Shown here: positions 7,159 to 14,499 of the stretch, in pieces
Layout: each line of letters opens with the position of its first letter
Position numbering within the stretch: position 1 is the stretch's first letter
Source of the DNA: an uncultured Eubacteriales bacterium
Lineage (GTDB): Bacteria > Bacillota > Clostridia > Oscillospirales > Oscillospiraceae
Direction of reading: 5' to 3'
NCBI GenBank assembly: GCA_902465435.1
Contig: CABQNH010000016.1
Location: 1-39,771, forward strand
Length of the DNA: 39,771 nt
Program-made: the position numbers and the translations under genes
Notes under the pieces: generated by a model
The model's database searches: none
What the model was told of the DNA's origin: nothing
What the model saw: only the letters and a program-made list of their open reading frames with translations

Positions 7159-8243
7159 AGCGTGTCCTCCTGACCAAGGATCCGGCCGCCGCCGACAACG
7201 GTTTCTCCGTCATAGACCACGGCGGCCTGTCCCGCTGTGATTGCTCGCTGCGGCTCGTCAAAGACGATGTGCGCGCGGTCTTTTCCCACGGCGCGGACAA
7301 CGGCCCACTGCGCCGTCTGCCGATAGCGCACCTTGACCTGTGCGCGGAATTCCGCCTCCGGCGGCACGGCATAAGCGATCCAGTTGAAATCGCCGGCGTC
7401 CAGCTCCCGCCGGTACAGTGCGGCGTTGTTAGAAAGTACGATCCGATTTTCGTCGGGGCGCAGCTCCTTGACATAGAGCGGCGCTGCGGCGGCGATCCCA
7501 AGCCCGCGCCGCTGCCCGACCGTGTAGCCGATGATCCCGCGATGCCGCCCCAGCGTGCGGCCGTCCTCGTCGATGAAATCGCCCGCCGGATAATCCCTTC
7601 CGGTATACCGGCGGATAAACGCGGCATAGTCGCCGTCCGGCACGAAGCAGATGTCCTGACTGTCCGGCTTTTCCGCATTGAAGAAGCCCTGCGCCTGCGC
7701 AATGCGGCGAACCTCCGGCTTGGACAGCTCGCCCAGTGGGAACTGTGTGCAGGCAAGCTGCTCCTGCGTCATGGCGTAAAGCACATAGCTCTGATCCTTG
7801 GCGGGATCCTTCGCGCGCTTGAGAAGATAGCGCCCGTTTTCCTGCGCGACGCGTGCGTAGTGTCCCGTTGCCACGGCGCTGCAGCCCAGCTCCTGCGCAC
7901 GGTGGAACAGCCGGTCAAACTTGAGATAGCGATTGCAGTCGATGCAGGGGTTCGGCGTCGCGCCGCATTCATAGGCGCGGACAAAACGATCCATGACCTG
8001 CCGCCGGAAATCGGCGGTAAAATTAAAGACATAATAAGGAATGCCGAGACGGTGCGCGACACTGCGCGCGTCCTCCACGTCGTCCAGGGAACAGCAGCTT
8101 TTTGCGCGGGAGACGCCGGCATCCTCGTTGGCAAAGAGCTTCATCGTCACGCTGATGCAGTCAAAGCCGCGCACCTTCAGAAGATAAGCGGCGACGGAGG
8201 AATCCACGCCGCCGCTCATGGCAACGAGAACCTTTTCCTGCAT
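7155..8243 (-). CDS. mnmA: tRNA-specific 2-thiouridylase
   Basis: MnmA installs the 2-thio group on U34 of tRNAs for Lys, Glu and Gln, using sulfur from IscS. The PP-loop SGGVDSS lies at residues 10-16, the catalytic cysteine pair is C100 (NPCIDCN) and C199 (SQDICFV), and the 362-residue length is normal. I choose the ATG at 8243, which starts MQEKVLVAMSGGVDSS, over an in-frame upstream start inside iscU. It lies one base after the iscU stop, so translation is probably coupled, and I see no strong separate ribosome-binding site. The gene sits between iscU and the Rrf2 regulator. tRNA-Lys(TTT) and tRNA-Gln(TTG), likely substrates, are encoded about 2 kb away. Confidence 0.95.
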   Translation of the reverse strand: MQEKVLVAMSGGVDSSVAAYLLKVRGFDCISVTMKLFANEDAGVSRAKSCCSLDDVEDARSVAHRLGIPYYVFNFTADFRRQVMDRFVRAYECGATPNPCIDCNRYLKFDRLFHRAQELGCSAVATGHYARVAQENGRYLLKRAKDPAKDQSYVLYAMTQEQLACTQFPLGELSKPEVRRIAQAQGFFNAEKPDSQDICFVPDGDYAAFIRRYTGRDYPAGDFIDEDGRTLGRHRGIIGYTVGQRRGLGIAAAAPLYVKELRPDENRIVLSNNAALYRRELDAGDFNWIAYAVPPEAEFRAQVKVRYRQTAQWAVVRAVGKDRAHIVFDEPQRAITAGQAAVVYDGETVVGGGRILGQEDTL

Positions 8244-8244
8244 T

Positions 8245-8679
8245 TTAATCGTGGCAGTGCGGGCAGCAGCTGTCGCAATTGGAAAACTTCTCCGCATCGT
8301 AGGCAATGCCGTTCCGGTCATAGTAGTCCTTGACGGCGGCCTTGATGGCCTCCTCCGCCAGAACGGAGCAGTGCATCTTGTACGCAGGCAGTCCGTCGAG
8401 CGCTTCGGCGACCGCCTTGTTGGAGAGCTGGAGCGCCTCCGAAAGCGGCTTACCCTTAATCATCTCCGTGGCCATTGAGCTGGAAGCGATTGCCGAGCCG
8501 CAGCCGAAGGTCTCAAACTTGACGTCCGTGATCACGTCGTGATCGATCTTCAGATAAATCTTCATGATGTCGCCGCACTTGGCGTTGCCAACCTCGCCGA
8601 TCCCGTCGGCGTTTTCAATCGTGCCGACATTGCGCGGGTGCGTAAAGTGGTCCATTACCTTTTCACTGTATAATGCCAT
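8245..8679 (-). CDS. iscU: Fe-S cluster scaffold protein IscU/NifU-type
   Basis: The scaffold assembles [2Fe-2S] clusters from iron and IscS-derived sulfur. The protein has 144 residues with the three scaffold cysteines C35 (NAKCGD, with D37), C60 (FGCGSAIASSS) and C104 (YKMHCSVLAEEA). The C-terminus carries an extra Cys/His cluster (NCDSCCPHCHD) that is common in clostridial NifU-like proteins and could bind metal. The ATG at 8679 follows AGGAG-like bases and the gene lies 18 bases after iscS. The position between iscS and mnmA supports the role. Confidence 0.94.
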   Translation of the reverse strand: MALYSEKVMDHFTHPRNVGTIENADGIGEVGNAKCGDIMKIYLKIDHDVITDVKFETFGCGSAIASSSMATEMIKGKPLSEALQLSNKAVAEALDGLPAYKMHCSVLAEEAIKAAVKDYYDRNGIAYDAEKFSNCDSCCPHCHD

Positions 8680-8697
8680 GGTGATTTCCTCCCGTTC

Positions 8698-9888
8698 TTA
8701 AAGTTCAAATTTTTTAACGCCCTTGACCTTGTCGTGCCACAGAGGGGACATGCCGCGCAGATAGGAAACTACGCGCGGGATCTCCTCCAGCATGATGTCT
8801 ACATCCTCATCGGTATTTTCCTCGCTGAGGGACAGCCGCAGCGAGCCGTGCGCAATTTCGTGCGGACGGCCGATCGCCAGCAGTACATGGCTGGGATCCA
8901 GAGAGCCGGAGGTGCAGGCCGAGCCGGAGGAGGCGCAAATTCCCTTTTCGTCCAGCAGAAGCAGCAGACTCTCGCCCTCAATCCCTTCAAAGCAGAAGCT
9001 GACGTTGCCCGGCAGCCGATGCACCGGGTCGCCGTTGAGCGCGCTGTGCGGGATCTGGGACAATCCGGCGATCAGGCGGTCGCGCAGGGCGGATACCTTC
9101 TTCGCGTTTTGCTCCATGCGCTCACAGGCCTCCGTCAGTGCCGCCGCCATGCCCATGATGGCGGGCAGATTCTCTGTGCCCGCACGCTTGCCGCGTTCCT
9201 GCGCGCCGCCCTCGATCAGGGTCGTCAGCAGAATGCCGCGCCGTGCGTACAGCACGCCGATGCCCTTCGGGCCGTGGAATTTATGCGCGGAGAGGGAGAG
9301 CATATCAATGCTCTGCGCCTGCACGTCGATCGGCAGATGGCCTGCGGCCTGCACCGCGTCGGTGTGAAACAGAACGCCGCGCTCGCGGCAGCGCTGTCCG
9401 ATCTCCGCGATGGGGAGCACGGAGCCAATCTCGTTGTTGGCGTACATTGTGGTGACGAGACAGGTGTCCTCGCGGATGTGCGCGGCGACCTCGTCCGCCG
9501 TAAGATTGCCATAGGCATGGACGTCCAGAAGCTCGACGTCAAAGCCCTGACGGCGCAGCTTTTCCAGCGTGTGCAGCACTGCGTGATGCTCAAACGCGGT
9601 GGAGAGAATGTGCTTCTTCCCCTTCCGCGCGCCAATCGCCGCAGCGGAAAGGATCGCCTGATTATCGGCCTCGCTGCCGCCGGAGGTGAAATAGATTTCC
9701 TTGGGTGAGCAGCCGAGACAGGCGGCGATGCGCTCGCGCGCACTCGTCAGCGCTTCGGCGGCGCGCTGGCCGACAGAATGCAGACTGGAGGGGTTGCCAT
9801 AGCAGCCGTCCAGATAGGGGAGCATGGCGTCGATCGCGGTACGGCTCATCTTCGTGGTGGCCGCGTTATCAGCATAAATCGTTCTCAT
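8698..9888 (-). CDS. iscS: Cysteine desulfurase
   Basis: This PLP enzyme releases sulfur from cysteine as a persulfide for Fe-S clusters and tRNA thiolation. The 396-residue protein carries the PLP lysine in LSAHKFHGPKG (K203), the H101 H102 pair of the active site and the catalytic cysteine in the mobile loop SGSACTSGSLDPSHVL (C325). The ATG at 9888 is preceded by AAAGGAG. It is the first gene of the isc operon, directly behind a consensus promoter whose -10 region overlaps a perfect palindrome. NifS would be an equally valid label. Confidence 0.95.
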   Translation of the reverse strand: MRTIYADNAATTKMSRTAIDAMLPYLDGCYGNPSSLHSVGQRAAEALTSARERIAACLGCSPKEIYFTSGGSEADNQAILSAAAIGARKGKKHILSTAFEHHAVLHTLEKLRRQGFDVELLDVHAYGNLTADEVAAHIREDTCLVTTMYANNEIGSVLPIAEIGQRCRERGVLFHTDAVQAAGHLPIDVQAQSIDMLSLSAHKFHGPKGIGVLYARRGILLTTLIEGGAQERGKRAGTENLPAIMGMAAALTEACERMEQNAKKVSALRDRLIAGLSQIPHSALNGDPVHRLPGNVSFCFEGIEGESLLLLLDEKGICASSGSACTSGSLDPSHVLLAIGRPHEIAHGSLRLSLSEENTDEDVDIMLEEIPRVVSYLRGMSPLWHDKVKGVKKFEL

Positions 9889-9915
9889 GATTTCACTCCT
9901 TTGGAAAGAAAAAAT

Positions 9916-9942
9916 TAATACCTACCTTGTTGGTAGGTATTA
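9916..9942. promoter_or_regulatory. Operator of the isc operon, probable Rrf2/IscR-type site
   Basis: TAATACCTACC (9916-9926) and its exact complement GGTAGGTATTA (9932-9942) flank a 5-base centre. The palindrome covers part of the -10 box of the iscS promoter, so bound protein would block transcription. The Rrf2 regulator encoded at the end of the operon is the natural candidate ligand. That pairing is inferred. Confidence 0.8.
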
Positions 9943-9967
9943 TAACAAAGGAAAACGCGCTTGTCAA
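9939..9967 (-). promoter_or_regulatory. Consensus promoter of iscS-iscU-mnmA-rrf2
   Basis: On the minus strand TTGACA (9962-9967), a 17-base spacer and TATAAT (9939-9944) match the sigma-A consensus exactly. Confidence 0.9.
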
Positions 9968-10080
9968 GTGCCGCCGGCACTTTTCCTGAATTCAGCCGCT
10001 TCTCCCAAGACGAAGGAAGGAGAAACGCGGCAATGCGCAGCGAAATTCCAGGAAATTGCCGCAAATAAAGCAAAAATTTC

Positions 10081-10109
10081 TTGACAACCGGGGCGCGGTA
10101 TGTTACTAT
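10081..10109 (+). promoter_or_regulatory. Promoter of the tRNA cluster
   Basis: TTGACA (10081-10086), a 17-base spacer and TACTAT (10104-10109) lie 26 bases upstream of tRNA-Gly. The five tRNA genes that follow share one terminator. Confidence 0.75.
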
Positions 10110-10135
10110 CGAATAGCTGACGATGTCAGTAACCT

Positions 10136-10210
10136 GCGGGTGTAGTATAACGGCTAGTACAACAGCCTTCCAAGCTGTGGGCGTGGGTTCGATTCCCATC
10201 ACTCGCTCCA
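10136..10210 (+). tRNA. tRNA-Gly (anticodon TCC)
   Basis: The acceptor stem GCGGGTG pairs with CACTCGC, the anticodon arm is ACAGC-CTTCCAA-GCTGT, the T-arm contains GGTTCGATTCC, and CCA is encoded. Confidence 0.95.
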
Positions 10211-10234
10211 ATTCCCTTGGAAATGCCCCGATAT

Positions 10235-10311
10235 GCGCCAGTAGCTCAGGTGGATAGAGCAACTGCCTTCTAAGCAGTAGGTCGGGGGTTCGAGTCCCTC
10301 CTGGCGTACCA
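10235..10311 (+). tRNA. tRNA-Arg (anticodon TCT)
   Basis: The acceptor stem GCGCCAG pairs with CTGGCGT (one G-T pair), the anticodon loop is CTTCTAA in an ACTGC/GCAGT stem, and CCA is encoded. Confidence 0.95.
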
Positions 10312-10434
10312 TGGTCGCCCTTTGCCGGAGCCGTCTTGAGCCGCTTTTCGCGGGGAACGGTTGGTTTGTGCCGCGTGATGTGCGGTAAGCCGAGGGGCGC
10401 ACCGCAATTGCCACAGCAGAAGAGAATAAAATAC

Positions 10435-10512
10435 GGTGGGTGTAGCGTAGTTGGTTAACGCGTCAGATTGTGGCTCTGAAGACCGAGGGTTCGAGTCCCT
10501 TCACTCACCCCA
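10435..10512 (+). tRNA. tRNA-His (anticodon GTG)
   Basis: The anticodon stem-loop CAGAT-TGTGGCT-CTG reads GTG. The acceptor GTGGGTG pairs with CACTCAC, and a genome-encoded G at -1 (10435) faces C73, the hallmark of tRNA-His. CCA is encoded. Confidence 0.93.
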
Positions 10513-10560
10513 TTTTTTATTTTTCTGCCAATGTCCGGTTTGGCAGCCTGCCGCAGACAT

Positions 10561-10635
10561 TGGGATGTCGCCAAGTGGTAAGGCACCAGACTTTGACTCT
10601 GGCATCCGTAGGTTCGAATCCTGCCATCCCAGCCA
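10561..10635 (+). tRNA. tRNA-Gln (anticodon TTG)
   Basis: The acceptor TGGGATG pairs with CATCCCA, the anticodon arm is CCAGA-CTTTGAC-TCTGG, and GCCA ends the gene. It is a probable substrate of the MnmA encoded nearby. Confidence 0.95.
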
Positions 10636-10639
10636 AAAC

Positions 10640-10715
10640 GATCCGCTAGCTCAGTAGGTAGAGCACCTGCCTTTTAAGCAGGGTGTCCGGAGTTCGAATC
10701 TCCGGCGGGTCACCA
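10640..10715 (+). tRNA. tRNA-Lys (anticodon TTT)
   Basis: The acceptor GATCCGC pairs with GCGGGTC, the anticodon arm is CCTGC-CTTTTAA-GCAGG, and CCA is encoded. It is the last gene of the cluster and the boundary of the more AT-rich PTS region. Confidence 0.95.
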
Positions 10716-10754
10716 AATACCCGCTCCATCATTCGATGGAGCGGGTATTTTTTC
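10716..10754 (+). terminator. Terminator of the tRNA cluster
   Basis: A perfect 15-bp stem (10716-10730 with 10735-10749; arms AATACCCGCTCCATC and GATGGAGCGGGTATT), a 4-base ATTC loop and a T-run to 10753 follow tRNA-Lys directly. Confidence 0.93.
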
Positions 10755-10757
10755 AGG

Positions 10758-10824
10758 CTGTCAATCAAGTCCGTAACTACCAAAATTGTCTTTTCGTTTT
10801 GTCAGTTACGGACTTGATTGACAG
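10758..10824. repeat. 67-bp mini-element with perfect 21-bp inverted ends, related to repeats A and B
   Basis: Positions 10758-10778 and 10804-10824 are exact reverse complements over 21 bases (outer end CTGTCAATCAAG, inner end CCGTAACT). The interior and right end (CAAAATTGTCTTTTCGTTTT then GACTTGATTGACAGTTTG) match the right ends of the two long repeats. It looks like a shortened, MITE-like derivative in which both ends carry the shared terminus. It sits directly behind the tRNA terminator and is followed by another hairpin. Confidence 0.7.
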
Positions 10825-10829
10825 TTTGG

Positions 10830-10864
10830 GCACGCCTTGCAGACAAAAACTCTGCAAGGCGTGC
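10830..10864. terminator. Hairpin beside the mini-element
   Basis: GCACGCCTTGCAGA (10830-10843) and TCTGCAAGGCGTGC (10851-10864) form a perfect 14-bp stem with a 7-base loop. Unlike the flanks of repeats A and B it does not copy the hairpin on the other side. The 200 bases to 11072 hold no gene I can support. Confidence 0.55.
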
Positions 10865-11072
10865 TTGCTGTATCAAGGCTAACACAGGTTTTGCTGATCT
10901 CAAAGTTGTTCTCGGTAAAGTTAGCATGGGAAAAGCTACTCACTACAGTAGAAGCGACTTTCTGACTACGCAACTGCAATAATGAAGAGGTTTTTCCTGA
11001 TGATAACAAAGATATCTATCATCACGTCATACGCATGGAAATGTCAATGCGCTTCATATGGTGAAGCTTTCC

Positions 11073-11330
11073 TTATAGATAGGTTTGAATATATTCCTTG
11101 AGCTCTGCTATAGCCTGCTCTTCATCGGAGCCGTGGGCAGAGAGGATGATTCTATCTCCTTGCCTGACCGCCAGCAGCATCAGCGAAACTAAGCTTTTTA
11201 CGTTGCAGGTCGCCTGACCGCATGACATGGTGAGTTCGGAGGAGTACTTTTTTGCGATTTTTGCCAATGCGCCAGCTGGACGGGCATGTATCCCTTGTTC
11301 GGCCGTCACACAGTAATGAAATGCTATCAA
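11073..11330 (-). CDS. HPr-family phosphocarrier protein
   Basis: HPr passes phosphate from PEP via Enzyme I to EIIA. The 85-residue protein keeps the phosphorylated histidine H15 in EQGIHARPAG and the regulatory serine S46 in NVKSLVSLM, so both PTS transfer and HPr-kinase control are possible. The start is TTG at 11330, chosen because AGGAGG lies 5 bases upstream and overlaps the EIIA stop. It is the last gene of the PTS operon, which makes it a dedicated paralogue rather than the general ptsH gene, since no Enzyme I gene follows it. It could alternatively be a Crh-like regulator, but the histidine is present. Confidence 0.9.
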   Translation of the reverse strand: MIAFHYCVTAEQGIHARPAGALAKIAKKYSSELTMSCGQATCNVKSLVSLMLLAVRQGDRIILSAHGSDEEQAIAELKEYIQTYL

Positions 11331-11339
11331 GGAATCCTC

Positions 11340-11795
11340 CTATTCTCTGCATACCCGGAACAGCACTGTGCCCGTTTGGCTGCAATTGTTCAGTGCGGTT
11401 TTTTCAGACACCTGACTCACCTCCAATGCTACCACAAGCACCGAGGGATCCAGCTCATTACGTCGGATGGCTTGCATATCAGAGCGGATAATTGGGGTGC
11501 CAGCCGTGACATAGGAACCCACCTGTGCCAGACGGACAAAGGGACTGCCGTTGAGTCGAACGGTATCCACTCCAATGTGTACCAAAACCTCTAACTGAGA
11601 GCGGCTTTTGATAATAAAGGCATGGTTGGTAGGAAAGATACTCTCGACGATACCGCTGATGGGGGCAGAGATCGTGTCCTCTGCGGGAATCACCAGCATT
11701 CCGTCTCCCATATATCCTGCCGCAAAGGCTTCGTCACTGCTGGTGGAGATGTCTTTGATTTGCCCCTTGCAAGGGGAATAGATTGCTTCAGTCAT
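11340..11795 (-). CDS. PTS glucose-type EIIA component
   Basis: This 151-residue EIIA of the Glc superfamily accepts phosphate from HPr and gives it to EIIB. The fold-typical segments are present: a start close to IYSPCKGQI, VIPAEDTISAPISGIV, the two active-site histidines H58 (TNHAFIIKS) and H73 (VLVHIGVDTV), and LNGSPFVRLAQVG. I choose the ATG at 11795 with GGAG about 9 bases upstream over a TTG seven codons earlier. It lies between the Dabb gene and HPr in the operon and completes the separate IIBC protein. Confidence 0.92.
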   Translation of the reverse strand: MTEAIYSPCKGQIKDISTSSDEAFAAGYMGDGMLVIPAEDTISAPISGIVESIFPTNHAFIIKSRSQLEVLVHIGVDTVRLNGSPFVRLAQVGSYVTAGTPIIRSDMQAIRRNELDPSVLVVALEVSQVSEKTALNNCSQTGTVLFRVCRE

Positions 11796-11820
11796 AAAAA
11801 TTGCTCCAGTTTGCAAGGAT

Positions 11821-12105
11821 TTAGATTTCGTAATCTACACAGGCCAGCCCTTCTAAAAAAGGTTTGCTGTATCGGGCCACCTGCTTATGACGCTCGTCAT
11901 CGCAATACCTCTGGTAGTCCTCCTGACTGAGGCAGTCAATGATGCAGATGGTGTGATAATCCATGTGGAAGTTGGTGTTCTGATGAATTTCCTGGTGATA
12001 GATCTCGTCGATGACATCCTTCAGGGCATCGAGACGGCGAAGAAATTCTGCCGATTCCGTCTCGGTGCCGGGGCGGAACCGAAACAATAAGACATGTCGG
12101 ATCAT
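11821..12105 (-). CDS. Dabb (stress-responsive alpha-beta barrel) domain protein
   Basis: The 94-residue protein begins MIRHVLLFRFRPGTE and continues with DALKDVIDEI and NFHMDYHTICIIDCLSQEDYQRYCDDERHKQVA, the layout of single-domain Dabb proteins, which form ferredoxin-like dimeric barrels. The ATG at 12105 follows AAAGGAGA, while an in-frame ATG nine codons earlier lacks such a site. Members include stress proteins and enzymes of aromatic metabolism, and none is a known PTS component, so its place between EIIBC and EIIA is unexpected. A role in modifying or sensing the imported sugar is speculation. Confidence 0.82.
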   Translation of the reverse strand: MIRHVLLFRFRPGTETESAEFLRRLDALKDVIDEIYHQEIHQNTNFHMDYHTICIIDCLSQEDYQRYCDDERHKQVARYSKPFLEGLACVDYEI

Positions 12106-12121
12106 AAGCGGTCTCCTTTCC

Positions 12122-13483
12122 TTATTCCGCATTCAGGGACAGGACAACACCGGAGGATTCCTCTTTGTCAACACCGCCCCAGAAATAGGTCAGTACGGCG
12201 GAGGCGACCATGGTAATCCCATATACTGCGACAAAGGGAACAAAGCACTGTGCAAAGCCCGCAAAGCCGAATACACCGTTGCCCATGGCGGTAGCTCGAA
12301 TGTTCAGCAGCATGGTGGCAACGCCGTTGGCCGCACCCGCCGCAATCATGATGATGAAGCAGCGTTTGAATCTCAGGGCAATGCCATACAGAGCCGGCTC
12401 CACTACGCCGGTGAATACGGAGAGGGCAAAGGCGGTGAGATAGAAGGGCCGATCCGTTTTGTTTTTGCTGCGGACAAAGGCGCCCAAGGCCATTCCGGCT
12501 AAAATCACGGAGCCGTAGTAGAGCAGCGTTACCATCGCGGAGGAACCGGACTCCACCATATCCACTATGATAATGGCGATGACTGCGGTATGCATACCGA
12601 AGATGACCAAAACCGAGCTCAGAGCGCCAATGACCAAGCCGCCCAGCACAGGCACATCGGCAGTGAGGAAGTTAATGACAACAGAGAAGCCCATGGTGAT
12701 GTAGGAACCGGCAGGAGCGGCGATCCACAGGCACAGCGGCACGGAGAACAGGAAAATGAAGAAGGCCCGCAGGAACTTGACCGAAGCGGGGATGAGGCGG
12801 GAGACCAGCATATCTACACCCTTGACTACAAATACGCCCAGCACCATGGGAATCACGCTGGAGGTGTAGTTGACCACTCTGACGGGAAGGCCCAAGAAGG
12901 AGACAAACTCTGCCCCGCTGGAAGAAAATGCGATAATGTCGGGATAAATCAGCAGCCCGGCTACAATCACGGCGGCATAGATATTGGTCTTTAGATATTT
13001 GGCTCCTGTGATGGCAATCAGAATGGGGAAGAAGTACATGGGTGCCTGCTTCATGGCATTGAGTATGACCCATGTGCTGCTGTCCGCAGATAGGACATGG
13101 AGATTTTCCAGCGTCACGGTAATGGCGCTCATAAAGCCGTAGACCACTAAAATAGGAACCAGCGGGACAAACACGCCCTGAATAAAGTTGAATATTACAT
13201 CTTTGACGGTAGCCTTCTTCTGCCCCCGGTTTTCTTTCAGATCCAGCTGCTTCATAACCTCTTCGTAAATGGGATCCAATTCCTTGAGCAGCACCAGCTG
13301 AATGACCGTACCTGCCACGGTCAGCCCCTTGACGGCCTCCAGCTGACGCAGTGCGTCTTTGTCAATCTTGCTCTTGTCCAGCACTTCAATTCTTAGCCGT
13401 GTCATGCAGCTCAAAACGCTGGAAATGTTCTCATTTCCGCCTACGAGCGCAATGATTTGGCTGGAGATTTCGCTATAATTCAT
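12122..13483 (-). CDS. PTS EIIBC permease, beta-glucoside/sucrose/trehalose type
   Basis: This membrane transporter imports and phosphorylates a sugar. The 453 residues hold an N-terminal EIIB domain with the phosphocysteine C26 in SCMTRLRIEV and the linker KGLTVAGTVIQLV, then a hydrophobic EIIC domain from about residue 95 with about ten membrane segments. The EIIA domain found fused in many relatives is absent and is supplied by the separate gene at 11340. AGGAGG lies 8 bases before the ATG. The upstream antiterminator gene suggests a beta-glucoside or related sugar, but no phospho-glycosidase is in the operon, so the substrate is unknown. Confidence 0.9.
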   Translation of the reverse strand: MNYSEISSQIIALVGGNENISSVLSCMTRLRIEVLDKSKIDKDALRQLEAVKGLTVAGTVIQLVLLKELDPIYEEVMKQLDLKENRGQKKATVKDVIFNFIQGVFVPLVPILVVYGFMSAITVTLENLHVLSADSSTWVILNAMKQAPMYFFPILIAITGAKYLKTNIYAAVIVAGLLIYPDIIAFSSSGAEFVSFLGLPVRVVNYTSSVIPMVLGVFVVKGVDMLVSRLIPASVKFLRAFFIFLFSVPLCLWIAAPAGSYITMGFSVVINFLTADVPVLGGLVIGALSSVLVIFGMHTAVIAIIIVDMVESGSSAMVTLLYYGSVILAGMALGAFVRSKNKTDRPFYLTAFALSVFTGVVEPALYGIALRFKRCFIIMIAAGAANGVATMLLNIRATAMGNGVFGFAGFAQCFVPFVAVYGITMVASAVLTYFWGGVDKEESSGVVLSLNAE

Positions 13484-13550
13484 CGTTTTTCCTCCTAATC
13501 ATATGGTTGTTTGAATGGGTTTGATCTATGATCAAGGATGTGCACACTCC

Positions 13551-14396
13551 TTAATTTTTCGTTTCGTCGGGCTGCAGCCGCTTGAGATGAATCACGAGAT
13601 ACGCGGCCTCGGATTCCGGAATGACCAGGTTGTTTTTGTCGGCAATCTGATCAAGAATTTGTTTGACCGCTTTGAAGTCAGAGGAGTATTCTTTCTGTAT
13701 CAGTGCCGCAATGGCATCATCCATAGGCTCCTTCTTAAGGATACGCTCATAGGCAAAGCGACAGTGGATGAGCAGACGCTGGTAAGTTAAACCATGTTCA
13801 TCAGGCTTAGCATCGACTAGATTATACAGAGCCGATACTGTTTCCTCAATCAGCTTTGCCTGTTTACGAGAAAACTGGAGACTCTCATTTTGCTTGGCTG
13901 CTCGTAAGTGTATGGCCACTATGCCAATCTCATCATCAATCAGATCCGTTTGATAGTAAGCATTGATTTGCTTAATAATCTCTTGGGCAAAGCGGTACTC
14001 TTCCGGGTAGACGTACTTCAAGCTTTCGTTAAAGGGGTTGTGAAAATCGATGCCCCGCCTGTGCCGCTCCAAAGCAAAGGCGACATGATCCGTCAAGGTG
14101 TTGTGGATGTTTTCATTAATAGGGCATGGGCATTGTTGCTGAAATTTTTTCAGACACTCCTCAATGATTGCGATTAGTTCCGGATCAGTCCCCTGTAAAA
14201 TCTCCCTGAATCGGCTTTGGTTTTCACGCTGATAGAGCACGAAGGTTTGCTCAACGCGGGAGATCTCGCGGAAGATGGCGTTTTCTCTGGCTTGAAAGCC
14301 AATGCCTCGGCCAATCAGTATCACAGGGTTTCCGCCCCTGTCATGAGCCAAAAGCACATTGTTATTCAGCCTTTTTTTAATCACATATTCCGTCAT
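13551..14396 (-). CDS. BglG/LicT/GlcT-family transcriptional antiterminator
   Basis: The 281-residue protein has an N-terminal RNA-binding CAT domain (about 1-56, MTEYVIKKRLNNNVLLA and GRGIGFQA) and two PRD domains. The four conserved regulatory histidines are visible: H104 and H163 in PRD1, H211 and H270 in PRD2. When the sugar is present it should bind the leader antiterminator RNA and stop premature termination. Phosphorylation by the PTS would turn it on or off. GGAGGG precedes the ATG. The target site lies in its own leader at 14439-14466, so control is autogenous and covers the downstream PTS genes. Confidence 0.93.
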   Translation of the reverse strand: MTEYVIKKRLNNNVLLAHDRGGNPVILIGRGIGFQARENAIFREISRVEQTFVLYQRENQSRFREILQGTDPELIAIIEECLKKFQQQCPCPINENIHNTLTDHVAFALERHRRGIDFHNPFNESLKYVYPEEYRFAQEIIKQINAYYQTDLIDDEIGIVAIHLRAAKQNESLQFSRKQAKLIEETVSALYNLVDAKPDEHGLTYQRLLIHCRFAYERILKKEPMDDAIAALIQKEYSSDFKAVKQILDQIADKNNLVIPESEAAYLVIHLKRLQPDETKN

Positions 14397-14408
14397 AGAA
14401 ATCCCTCC

Positions 14409-14454
14409 AAAAGAAAACGGAAGGCATGGTTAATACACTTAACTCATGCCTTCC
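14409..14454 (-). terminator. Conditional terminator in the antiterminator leader
   Basis: On the minus strand GGAAGGCATG and CATGCCTTCC (14445-14454 and 14419-14428) form a perfect 10-bp stem followed by GTTTTCTTTT. Its 5' arm overlaps the RAT-like element, which is the standard arrangement for antitermination. Confidence 0.85.
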
Positions 14455-14466
14455 GTAACACGTTAA
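14439..14466 (-). promoter_or_regulatory. RAT-like antiterminator RNA site
   Basis: The minus strand reads TTAAC-GTGTTAC-GGAA-GGCATGA-GTTAA. TTAAC/GTTAA can form the lower stem, and GTGTTAC with GGCATGA resembles the conserved internal-loop sequences of GlcT-type RAT sites, with an unusually short apical part. Forming it would sequester the left arm of the terminator. Confidence 0.7.
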
Positions 14467-14499
14467 TCAATTCGACAATATTCAATTTCTTACAATCAA

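Noticed and set aside
6788..7756. A 322-codon minus-strand frame across rrf2 and mnmA
   Set aside because: It is an alternative frame of two well-supported genes on the same strand.
10806..11009. A 67-codon minus-strand frame reading FSHANFTENNFEISKTC and a Cys-rich end
   Set aside because: It overlaps the mini-element and a hairpin, has no convincing ribosome-binding site and no recognised domain. It may be a degraded or repeat-derived frame, not a supported gene.
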